Of a DNA stretch of 64,000 nt, positions 24,006 to 31,475 are shown piece after piece. How positions within the stretch are numbered: position 1 is the first letter of the stretch; each line of letters opens with the position of its first letter. The translations under genes were made by a program, and so were the position numbers. The notes under the pieces are model-generated. The model searched no databases. It saw nothing but the letters and a program-made list of their open reading frames with translations, and was not told where the DNA came from. This DNA is from CAYMYN01 sp964394665 (GTDB lineage Bacteria > Planctomycetota > UBA1135 > GCA-002686595): contig CAYMYN010000007.1 in NCBI GenBank assembly GCA_964394665.1, forward strand, positions 1 to 64,000, written 5' to 3'.

Positions 24006-25406
24006 ATGTCGGGCGCGGAGCAAGACCGATCGGCGGCGCGCGGCGCGGCCGCGCTCACCCTCGGGCCGGGTCCGCCCCTGGTGGGCGAGGCGCGCGTGCC
24101 GGGCTCGAAGTCGCTCGCGATCCGCGCCGTGCTCGCCGCCTCCCTGGCCCAGGGCACGACGCGCGTCACGAACCTCTCGCAGGGCGAGGACGTGCGCGCG
24201 GCCCTGGCCCTGGTCGCCGCGGCGGGGGCCGAGTCGCGCTCCCTCGCGCCGCGCGCGGTCTCGATCGGCGGCCGCCCCCCCGGTCCCCACCGCGGTTGGG
24301 CGCCCAGCGCGCCCCTCGACGCCGGCGAGTCGGGCACCCTGGCGCGCCTGGCCAGCGCGGCCCTGGCCCTGTGCGCGCGGGTGGGCGGGCCGTACGAGTT
24401 GCGCGTGCGGGGCACCCTCGCCCGGCGCGCGAGCCCGCCCCTGCTGGCGGCCCTCTCGGCCGCCGGCGCGGGGCTCGAGCCCGGGGCCGCGGACACGCCG
24501 CCGGGCGGCTGGCCGCTGCGGGTGCGGCCCATCGGCCCGCCGCCCGACGTGCGGCTGGTGGACCCGGTGTCGAGCCAAGAAGTCTCGGCCCTGCTCCTGG
24601 CCCTCGCCGCCTGGCCCGGCCGCACGCGCCTGCTCGTCGAGGGCGAGATCCCGAGCCGCCCCTACCTCGAGCTGACGCGCACCACCCTGGCGCGCTTCGG
24701 CGCGCGCATCGAGGGCGAGCGCGGCGCGCGGGGCGAGGTGTTCTGGGTCGGCGGCCCACTGCTCGCCCCGAACGAACCCTTCGCCGTCGAGCCCGACGCC
24801 TCCGCCGCCGCGGTGGCCCTGGCCGCGGGCGCGCTCTCGGGCGGAGCGCTGCGCGTCGCGGGGCTGGGCGCCGATTCGCCCCAGGGCGACGTGGCCATCG
24901 TGCGCCACCTGGCGGCCTTCGGCGTCGAGGCCGGCGCGGACGGGGAAGCGCTCTTCGCCCGCGGGTTTCCGCGCCACGGCGCCGAGCTCGATCTGGCGGG
25001 CGAGGCCGACCTCGCGCCGGTGCTCGCCGCGCTCGCCGGCGCCCTGGCCCTGCGCGCCGCGCGCGGCGAGCTCGGGTCCGCCCGCGCGCGCACGCGGCTG
25101 GCCGGCCTGGGCACCCTCGAGGGCAAGGAGAGCCCGCGCCTGAGCGTGCTCGCCGGCGCCCTGCGCGCCCTGGGTCTGGCGGTCGAGACCGGCCCCGACA
25201 CCCTCGTCGTCGCGCCCGCGCCGGGCGCGACGGCCGAGACTCCCCTGACCCTCGATCCGCGCGGCGACCACCGCATGGCCTTCGCCTTCGCCCTGCTCTC
25301 CCTCGTGCGCCCGGGCCTCACGATCCTGGATCCGGCCTGCGTGGCGAAGTCCTGGCCCGAGTTCTGGAGCGAGCTCGAACGCCTGCGCGCCGCTCGGCAG
25401 GACTGA
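24006..25406 (+). CDS. aroA: 3-phosphoshikimate 1-carboxyvinyltransferase (EPSP synthase), divergent
   Basis: A 466-residue EPSP synthase, sixth step of the shikimate pathway. Active-site elements remain: PGSKSLAIRAVL (Lys and Arg for phosphate), an ESGTLARL loop in place of the usual GNAGT, VSSQEVSALLLAL, SRPYLELT, PDASAAAVALAAG, DLAPVLAALAG (catalytic-type Asp), LEGKESPRLSVLA (KES.R), GDHRMAFAFAL and VAKSWPEF. The mid-sized Ala/Arg-rich insertions make it ~40 residues longer than E. coli AroA. The altered ESGT loop touches the glyphosate/PEP region, so inhibitor response may differ. galE begins 53 bases downstream with its own -10-like box. Confidence 0.9.
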   Translation: MSGAEQDRSAARGAAALTLGPGPPLVGEARVPGSKSLAIRAVLAASLAQGTTRVTNLSQGEDVRAALALVAAAGAESRSLAPRAVSIGGRPPGPHRGWAPSAPLDAGESGTLARLASAALALCARVGGPYELRVRGTLARRASPPLLAALSAAGAGLEPGAADTPPGGWPLRVRPIGPPPDVRLVDPVSSQEVSALLLALAAWPGRTRLLVEGEIPSRPYLELTRTTLARFGARIEGERGARGEVFWVGGPLLAPNEPFAVEPDASAAAVALAAGALSGGALRVAGLGADSPQGDVAIVRHLAAFGVEAGADGEALFARGFPRHGAELDLAGEADLAPVLAALAGALALRAARGELGSARARTRLAGLGTLEGKESPRLSVLAGALRALGLAVETGPDTLVVAPAPGATAETPLTLDPRGDHRMAFAFALLSLVRPGLTILDPACVAKSWPEFWSELERLRAARQD

Positions 25407-25444
25407 CAGGCCGGGCCGTCGTTCCCACGGGCCGCGCGGCGCAC

Positions 25445-25450
25445 TACCCT
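25445..25450 (+). promoter_or_regulatory. Candidate -10 box TACCCT of galE
   Basis: TACCCT lies 9 bases before ATG 25460 with no Shine-Dalgarno, in the short gap after aroA. Confidence 0.35.
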
Positions 25451-25459
25451 GCGTCCCGC

Positions 25460-26464
25460 ATGTCCGCCCCCGATCCCCAGCGTCCCATCCTCGTGGCCGG
25501 TGGGGCGGGCTACATCGGGAGCCACACCGTGCGTCTGCTCGAGCGCCGCGGCCTGCCCGTGGTCGTGCTCGACGACCTCTCCACGGGTCACGCGCGGGCC
25601 GTGCGCGCGCCCCTCGAACGCGGGAGCCTGGGGGACGGCGCCTTCCTCGCGGAGGTCTTCGCCCGCCACCGGCCGCGGGCCGTGGTGCACTTCGCGGCCA
25701 AGTGCTACGTCGGCGAGTCGGTCAGCGATCCGGCGCGCTACTACGAGCACAACGTCGTGGCCACCTTCCGCCTGCTCGAGGCGATGCGCGCGGCCGGCTG
25801 CCCGGTGCTGGTCTTCTCGAGCACCTGCGCCACCTACGGCGATCCCGTGCGGGTGCCGATGGGGGAGGACCACCCCCAGGCACCGATCTCGCCCTACGGC
25901 CGCACCAAGCTGCACATGGAGCACATGATCGCCGACTTCGGCCGGGCCTACGGCCTGCGCTGGGCGGCGCTGCGCTACTTCAACGCGGCCGGCGCCGCGC
26001 CCGAGGGCGACCTGGGCGAGGACCACGAACCCGAGACGCACCTGATCCCGCTGGTGCTCGGCGTGGCCCTGGGCCGCCGCGAGGAGATCCTGATCTTCGG
26101 CGACGACTACCCGACGCCCGACGGCACCTGCGTGCGCGACTACGTGCACGTCGAGGACCTGGGCCGCGCGCACCTCGCCGCCGTGGAGGCCCTCGAGGGC
26201 GGCCGGCCCGCCCTGATCGCCAACCTCGGCACGGGCACGGGCTTCTCGGTGCGCCAGGTGATCGAGCGCGCGCGGCGGATCACCGGCCATCCGATCCCCG
26301 CGCGGGTCGTCGCCCGCCGGCCCGGGGATCCGCCGGAGCTCGTCAGCGGCGGCAGCGCGGCGCGCGAGCTGCTCGGCTGGCGCGCCGAGCGCTCGGACCT
26401 CGACACCATTCTGTCCGACGCCTGGCGCTTCCACCGCGCGTTCCCGCGGGGCTACGGCGCTTGA
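25460..26464 (+). CDS. galE: UDP-glucose 4-epimerase
   Basis: A 334-residue extended short-chain dehydrogenase that interconverts UDP-glucose and UDP-galactose. NAD-binding GGAGYIGSHTV is at the N-terminus, followed by DDLSTGH, VVHFAAKCYVGESVSDP, FSSTCATYGDP (catalytic Ser/Thr region), the YxxxK pair in SPYGRTKLHME, RYFNAAGAAPEGDLGEDH and the PDGTCVRDYVHVEDL signature. It is one of the clearest calls in the window. It supplies precursors for envelope sugars. The 207 bases after its stop hold no gene; they contain TTGACC at 26556-26561 that may belong to a promoter for the next operon. Confidence 0.96.
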   Translation: MSAPDPQRPILVAGGAGYIGSHTVRLLERRGLPVVVLDDLSTGHARAVRAPLERGSLGDGAFLAEVFARHRPRAVVHFAAKCYVGESVSDPARYYEHNVVATFRLLEAMRAAGCPVLVFSSTCATYGDPVRVPMGEDHPQAPISPYGRTKLHMEHMIADFGRAYGLRWAALRYFNAAGAAPEGDLGEDHEPETHLIPLVLGVALGRREEILIFGDDYPTPDGTCVRDYVHVEDLGRAHLAAVEALEGGRPALIANLGTGTGFSVRQVIERARRITGHPIPARVVARRPGDPPELVSGGSAARELLGWRAERSDLDTILSDAWRFHRAFPRGYGA

Positions 26465-26671
26465 TCGGGAGCCGCGCCATGCCGGAGCGCGACCCCACTC
26501 GCACGCGCCCTCGCCCGGGGACGGCGCGCGCGGCACGAATTGCCGGCGAGTCCCCTTGACCCCCTTCCGTCCGGCGGTGGACCCTGCTGCGCCGGGCCAG
26601 CGCGCGCTCGAGCCCGACCCCCGTTCCGCGCACCGCACCCCACCCCCGATCCGAGCCCGAGGCACACACGG

Positions 26672-27187
26672 ATGAGCGCACCCCCTGACCCGAGCTCCGA
26701 GTCCCAGGCCCTGCGGCTCCTCGAGGCGCGCTGCCGCACGGCGACGCGCACGGCCTGGCTCGGCCTGGGGGTCGGCGCCTTCGCGGTGCTCGTCCTGGCC
26801 CTGCAGCGCATCGGCACCGACTCGGGGAAGGTGCGCGCCCAGGGCTTCGTGCTCGAGGACTTCAACGGCCGCGAGCGCGCTGGCCTCGACTTCGTCGGCG
26901 GCGAGGACGGGGTGCGCCTGGAGCTGCGCGACGTCGAGGGTCGCCCGCGCCTGGCGTTCGTGGTCGACCAGGGCGGCATGCCCCAGGTGCACCTGCGCGA
27001 CGCCCAGGGCAAGGTGCGCCTGGGCCTGGGCGTGCTGCCCGAGGGCACGCCGGCCATCAGCCTCAACGCGGCGGACGGTTCGCCGCGGGCCTGGATGCGC
27101 GTCGAGGGCGAGAACGGGCGCCTGTTCGTGCGCTCGGGCGCCGAGGGCGCGCCCTACGTCGTGCCGCCGCGGGAGGGAACTCGGTGA
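26672..27187 (+). CDS. Single-pass membrane protein of unknown function
   Basis: A 171-residue protein with one transmembrane helix (residues ~30-48, LGLGVGAFAVLVLALQ) and an outward domain made of short repeating beta units. The repeat reads like F.L.D..G..RA.L.F, then V.L.LRD..GRPRLAF and VHLRDAQGKVRLGL, each ~25 residues with Asp/Gly turns. I do not recognise a named family. It heads a plus-strand envelope operon: its stop overlaps the GTG of the M28 peptidase gene (GTGA, 27184-27187). No Shine-Dalgarno is evident before ATG 26672; the frame is open further upstream, but without hydrophobic or conserved content. Confidence 0.7.
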   Translation: MSAPPDPSSESQALRLLEARCRTATRTAWLGLGVGAFAVLVLALQRIGTDSGKVRAQGFVLEDFNGRERAGLDFVGGEDGVRLELRDVEGRPRLAFVVDQGGMPQVHLRDAQGKVRLGLGVLPEGTPAISLNAADGSPRAWMRVEGENGRLFVRSGAEGAPYVVPPREGTR

Positions 27188-28827
27188 GCGCCGCCCCGCG
27201 GTGCGCGCGGCGAACGCCGGTGCTCGCGCTGGCCCTGGCCGCGGTCCCCGGCCTGGCGGCCTTCGCGCCCGAGGGGGGGCACGGACCGGCGGCGGGGCAC
27301 GCCGCCATCCGGCGCGCGAACCTCGAGGGGCACCTCGAGGCGATCGCGGACCTGCGCCTGGCGGGCCGCGACTCCCCGAGCCCCGGGCTGCGGCGCGCGG
27401 CCGAGTACATCTCGTCCCGCTTCCGCGCCCTGGGCCTCGAACCCGCTCCCGACGCGCTGAGTCTGCTGCGCGAGTTCGAGCCGGGCCTGGACGGCCCCGA
27501 GGGCGAGGGCGCGGCCGAGCCGACGAGCTCCTCCGCCGCCCCGAACCTGTTCCTACGGCCGTTCACCCGGCCCCTCGAGGCGCCGGTGCTCGAGGAGTGC
27601 GAGCTGCTCCTCCCGGGCGCCGAGCCCTTCGTCGCCGGCCGCGACTTCGTGCCCGTCGCGGGCTGCAAGGGCGCCGCCGAGGGCGAGCTGGTCTTCGCCG
27701 GTTTCGGCATCGAGGACAAGAAGGAACGCTACGACGACTTCGCGCGCCTGCGCCTGGCGGGCAAGGTCGCGGTGATCTTCGAGGGCGCCCCGCGCCACGC
27801 GCGGCGTTTCGGCGGCGCGGAGGGCAGCGAGGCGGGCTCCTTGTGGAACAAGTTGCCGCGCCTCGCGGCCGAGAAGGTCGCGGGCGTGATCGTGATCCGC
27901 CGGCCGCTCGTCGACCACCCGGACTACGAGTTCGACTACCGCTACGGCTTCGCGTTCTTCGCCGACGAGCCGATCCCGCGCGCCCCGCCGGGCCGTCCGC
28001 CGGTGATCGAGGTCAGCTACGACGCGGCGACGCGCCTCCTGGGCCGCGACGCGCGCGCCCTGGCGGCGCAGATGGATCGCAGCGTGCGGCCCACGGCCGT
28101 CGACCTGAAGGGGACCCAAGTGCGCTTCCGGGCCTCGACCAGCCTGCGCGAGGTGCGCGTCGACAACGTGGTCGGGATCCTGCGCGGCACGGACGCCACG
28201 CTCGCGGACGAGTACGTGGTCCTCGGAGCGCACTACGACCACGTGGGCGTCGACCTGCGCGGGCGCGTGGGGCCGGGGGCCGACGACAACGGCTCGGGCA
28301 CCTCGGCCCTGCTCGAGCTGACCGCGGCCCTCGCGGCCGCGGGCCCGCGCCGCTCGATCCTCGTGTGCGCCTTCGGCGCCGAGGAGGCGGGCCTGCTCGG
28401 GTCGGCGGCGTTCACGCGCCGCCTGCCCGTGCCGCGCCAGAGCCTGGCGGCGATGGTCAATCTGGACATGATCGGCCGCGGCGACGCGCGCGAGGTCGCG
28501 GTGCTGGGCGCGGACCGCAACCGGCACCTCGAGGCGCTGCTGCAGCGGGCCTCGGCGCTCTCGACGACCGGCGTGCGCGAGGTCGTGACCGGCCGCGGGA
28601 ACGAGCTGTGGAACCGCAGCGATCACTACAACTTCCACAAGATCGGGATACCCTCCCTGTTCTTCTTCGAGGGCCTGCCGATCACGCGCAACCCCGACTA
28701 CCACACGTGGCGCGACACCCTCGACAAGCTGGACCTGGCCAAGATCGAGAACACGACCCGGCTCGTGTTCAACACGGTCTGGCTGCTGGCCACCGACGAC
28801 GCACGGCCGCCCGCCTCGCGCGACTGA
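27184..28827 (+). CDS. Secreted M28 family zinc peptidase
   Basis: A 547-residue exported aminopeptidase-type hydrolase. After a signal peptide (LALALAAVPGLAAFA) and a helical region comes a protease-associated (PA)-type insert, then the M28 catalytic domain (~residues 325-540). Metal ligands are in order: GAHYDHVGV (His), GADDNGSGTSALLEL (bridging Asp), FGAEEAGLLGS (catalytic and metal Glu), MVNLDMIGRG (Asp) and the closing RSDHYNFHKIGIPSLFFFEG (His). The preference is for peptides or modified N-termini; the exact specificity is not visible. GTG 27184 overlaps the preceding stop, so translation is coupled. The carboxypeptidase gene follows 5 bases later. Confidence 0.93.
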   Translation: MSAAPRCARRTPVLALALAAVPGLAAFAPEGGHGPAAGHAAIRRANLEGHLEAIADLRLAGRDSPSPGLRRAAEYISSRFRALGLEPAPDALSLLREFEPGLDGPEGEGAAEPTSSSAAPNLFLRPFTRPLEAPVLEECELLLPGAEPFVAGRDFVPVAGCKGAAEGELVFAGFGIEDKKERYDDFARLRLAGKVAVIFEGAPRHARRFGGAEGSEAGSLWNKLPRLAAEKVAGVIVIRRPLVDHPDYEFDYRYGFAFFADEPIPRAPPGRPPVIEVSYDAATRLLGRDARALAAQMDRSVRPTAVDLKGTQVRFRASTSLREVRVDNVVGILRGTDATLADEYVVLGAHYDHVGVDLRGRVGPGADDNGSGTSALLELTAALAAAGPRRSILVCAFGAEEAGLLGSAAFTRRLPVPRQSLAAMVNLDMIGRGDAREVAVLGADRNRHLEALLQRASALSTTGVREVVTGRGNELWNRSDHYNFHKIGIPSLFFFEGLPITRNPDYHTWRDTLDKLDLAKIENTTRLVFNTVWLLATDDARPPASRD

Positions 28828-28832
28828 GCCTG

Positions 28833-30566
28833 TTGGCCGCGGCGAACCTGCTCGCCGTGCTCGTGCTGCTGCGCCTGCTCGCGGGCCCGGACGGCGAGGC
28901 GCCCTCCGGTTCGGCAGCGCGGGCCGTGCCTGCGACGGCGGGCGCGGAGGCAGCGCCCGAGCTCGCCTTCGAGCCCCTGCGGCAGGGCCAGGAGTCCACG
29001 GCGCCGGGCCGGCTCGCGCCCGGCGAACGCGTCTGGGCCCAGGGGGCATCGGATGGACCCGCGCTGCTCGCGACCGAGGTCGCGGCCCCGCCCGAGCGCC
29101 CGTCCGTCCGGCCCACGCCCGCGCCGACGACGACGAAGCCCGTGCGCCGCGAGCGGGCCCTCGAGGAACGCCTGCGCGCCCGCATCGGCGCCAGCCTCGA
29201 GTCGGCCCGCGGCGCGACGAAGGGCGCCGTTACGGGCGCCAACACGACCGTCGCGGTGTGCGTGCGCGTGCTCGGGCGACCGGGCACCTTGGCCGAGCTC
29301 TCGGCCGATCGGGCGCTGCGGCCGGCCTCGAACATGAAGCTCGTCACCGCCGCCGCGGCCCTCGTGCTGCTCGGGCCGGGGGCGCAGCTCGAGACGCGCT
29401 TCGAGAGCGCCGCTCCGCCGCGCGGCGGGGTCCTGGAGGAACTCGTCGTGCGCGCCGGCGGCGACCCGCTCTTCGACCCCGGCGCCGAGGGGCGCGTCGA
29501 TCACCTGCTCGCGCCGCTGGTGGCGGAGCTCTGGGCCCGGGGCGTGCGGCGCATCGAGGGCGACCTGGTGCTCGACGAGGGCGGGTACGCGCGGCCCGGT
29601 CCTGGACCGGGCTGGCCCGACGCGAGCCAGTACTGGCAGGAGCACTGCGCGCTCGCGGGCGGTTTCTCGGCCAACGCCGGCTGCCTGACCGCGCTCGTGC
29701 GCGCCACCGAGGTCGGCGCGCTGGCGCGGGCCGAGGTGTTCCCGCGCCACCACGGGCTCGCGCGCCGGGGCGAGGTGCGCACCGTGGCCTCCCCGCCCCT
29801 CGACGTGCGCGTCGGCGTGCAGGGCGTCGGGGCGCGACAGGTGGTGCTCGAGGGGACCGTGCCGGCCTCGGTCGCGCGTTGGAGCGCGCGCTTCGCCCAT
29901 CCCGATCCGGTCGAGCTCTTCGGGAACGTGCTCGTGGCCGCCCTGGGCGAGGGCGGCATCGAGCTCGTCGGCGGCGTCCGGCGCGAGGCGCGCCCCGCCG
30001 GGCTCGAGACCCTGGCCGTGCTGCGCACGCCGGTGATCTCGCTCCTGGGGCCGATCAACACCGACTCCAACAACGCGGTCGCCGACCAGCTCTTCCTGGC
30101 CCTGGGCGGCGCGGTCGTGGGGGAGCCCACGCGCGCCGGCGGGGCGCGGGCGACGGGCAAAGCCCTCGAGCGCCTGGGCGTCTCGGCCGCCGGCCTCGTG
30201 CAGGTCGATGGCTCGGGGCTCTCGCGCGAGGACCGCATCAGCGCGCGCCAACTGGCGGCCCTGCTCGACGCCGTGTTGTCCGAGCCCGGTGAACGCGCCG
30301 AGGCCTTCCGCGCCTCGCTCGCCGTGGGGGGGGAGACCGGCACGCTCTCCGATCGGTTCCGCCAGGCCGACGCGCGCGGCCGCGTGTGGGCCAAGACCGG
30401 CTTCATCGGCGGCACGAGCTCGCTCTCGGGGCTGCTCGTGACGGACGGCGGGCGGCACCTGGTGTTCTCGATCCTGATCGAGTACCCGCGGCACGGCGGG
30501 CTCAACACCTCGCACTGGAAGCCGCTGCAGGACGCGCTCGTCGGGGAGCTGCTGCGCCATGGCTGA
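28833..30566 (+). CDS. dacB: D-alanyl-D-alanine carboxypeptidase/endopeptidase (PBP4, DacB type)
   Basis: A penicillin-binding protein of family S13 acting on peptidoglycan cross-links in the periplasm. The catalytic triad of motifs is complete: SNMK (in PASNMKLVTAAAAL), SNN (in TDSNNAVADQLFLALG) and KTG (in WAKTGFIGGTSSLSG). An N-terminal transmembrane or signal segment (LLAAANLLAVLVLLRLLAG) is followed by a ~100-residue Pro/Ala-rich linker before the enzyme domain. The start is uncertain: no ATG precedes the active site, so I used TTG 28833, with GTG 28857 as alternative. The gene indicates a peptidoglycan wall, consistent with current views of planctomycetes. The next gene overlaps its end by 8 bases. 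Confidence 0.85.
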   Translation: MAAANLLAVLVLLRLLAGPDGEAPSGSAARAVPATAGAEAAPELAFEPLRQGQESTAPGRLAPGERVWAQGASDGPALLATEVAAPPERPSVRPTPAPTTTKPVRRERALEERLRARIGASLESARGATKGAVTGANTTVAVCVRVLGRPGTLAELSADRALRPASNMKLVTAAAALVLLGPGAQLETRFESAAPPRGGVLEELVVRAGGDPLFDPGAEGRVDHLLAPLVAELWARGVRRIEGDLVLDEGGYARPGPGPGWPDASQYWQEHCALAGGFSANAGCLTALVRATEVGALARAEVFPRHHGLARRGEVRTVASPPLDVRVGVQGVGARQVVLEGTVPASVARWSARFAHPDPVELFGNVLVAALGEGGIELVGGVRREARPAGLETLAVLRTPVISLLGPINTDSNNAVADQLFLALGGAVVGEPTRAGGARATGKALERLGVSAAGLVQVDGSGLSREDRISARQLAALLDAVLSEPGERAEAFRASLAVGGETGTLSDRFRQADARGRVWAKTGFIGGTSSLSGLLVTDGGRHLVFSILIEYPRHGGLNTSHWKPLQDALVGELLRHG

Positions 30567-31410
30567 GCCCGCTCCGCCCGGTCGCGACCTTCCGAGCGCC
30601 GCCGTCCTGGGCGCCGATCCCTGGGAGGTGCTCTCGGTCGCGCGCCGCGCGGCCCTCGACGCCGGCGAGCTGTTGCTGGGCTATCTCGGCCGCCTGGCCG
30701 TCGGCACGACGCGCACCAAGAGCTCCGCCCGGGATCTGGTGACCGAGGCGGACCTCGCCTCCGAGCGTCTGATCGTGGCTCGCCTGCGGGAGGCCTTTCC
30801 CACGCACCGCATCGAGGCCGAGGAGGAGACCCACGACGCGGGCGGCGACGACGGCGCGCCGCGTTGGTTCCTCGACCCCCTGGACGGCACGGTGAACTTC
30901 GTGCACCAGCTCCCGGCCTTCGCCGTGTCCCTGGGCCTGTACGTCGGCCGCGAGCCGCAGATCGCGGTCGTGCACCTGCCGCGCCTGGGCGAGACCTTCA
31001 CCGCAATCCGCGGCCTCGGTGCGCGCCTGGACGGCGCCCAGATCCAGGTCTCGTCCGCCGCGTCCCTCGGCGAGTCGATCCTCGCCACGGGCTTCCCGTA
31101 CCGGCGCAACGAGCTGCGCCACTCGAACCTCGAGAACTTCGCGCGTTTCTTCTACGACGTGCGCGGCATGCGCCGCATGGGCTCGGCCGCCATGGACCTC
31201 GCCTACGTCGCCGCCGGTCGCCTGGACGGTTTCTGGGAGCTGCACCTCGCACCCCACGACGTCGCCGCCGGCGCGCTGCTGGTGCGCGAGGCCGGGGGAA
31301 TCGTCACCGACGCCGCCGGGGGCGAGGACTGGCTGCGCGGCGGCCACATCGTCGCCGCCCCCCCCGCCCTGCACGGGTCGATCCGCGAGCGGCTGGTGTA
31401 CGGCGACTGA
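30559..31410 (+). CDS. suhB: Inositol-1-monophosphatase family protein
   Basis: A 283-residue Mg-dependent sugar-phosphate phosphatase. The family signature WFLDPLDGTVNFVHQLP is intact, as are the upstream TEADLASERLIV and the acidic patch IEAEEE (metal Glu). The C-terminal signature WELHLAPHDVAAGALLVREAGG is recognisable, with His-Asp where Trp-Asp is usual. Members include SuhB, histidinol-phosphatase and CysQ relatives; the FVHQ loop suits IMPase/SuhB, but the substrate cannot be fixed. The start overlaps dacB by 8 bases. A strong intrinsic terminator begins 9 bases after the stop, closing the 26672-31410 operon. Confidence 0.92.
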   Translation: MAEPAPPGRDLPSAAVLGADPWEVLSVARRAALDAGELLLGYLGRLAVGTTRTKSSARDLVTEADLASERLIVARLREAFPTHRIEAEEETHDAGGDDGAPRWFLDPLDGTVNFVHQLPAFAVSLGLYVGREPQIAVVHLPRLGETFTAIRGLGARLDGAQIQVSSAASLGESILATGFPYRRNELRHSNLENFARFFYDVRGMRRMGSAAMDLAYVAAGRLDGFWELHLAPHDVAAGALLVREAGGIVTDAAGGEDWLRGGHIVAAPPALHGSIRERLVYGD

Positions 31411-31418
31411 GGGAGAAC

Positions 31419-31459
31419 CCCCGCACGCCCGCTTCCAGTCTGGACGCGGGCGTGCGGGG
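31419..31459. terminator. Intrinsic terminator between suhB and the beta-helix gene
   Basis: A perfect 14-bp stem (CCCCGCACGCCCGC / GCGGGCGTGCGGGG) with a 13-base loop is followed on the plus strand by tccttttctct. It is the best rho-independent terminator in the window. On the minus strand it is followed by ttctccc, so it may also stop the convergent gene. Confidence 0.85.
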
Positions 31460-31475
31460 TCCTTTTCTCTACCTG

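Noticed and set aside
26542..26556. Sigma-54-like promoter (GGCACGAATTGCC)
   Set aside because: The GG and GC elements are 10 bases apart instead of the required 12; the string is better explained as a short inverted repeat.
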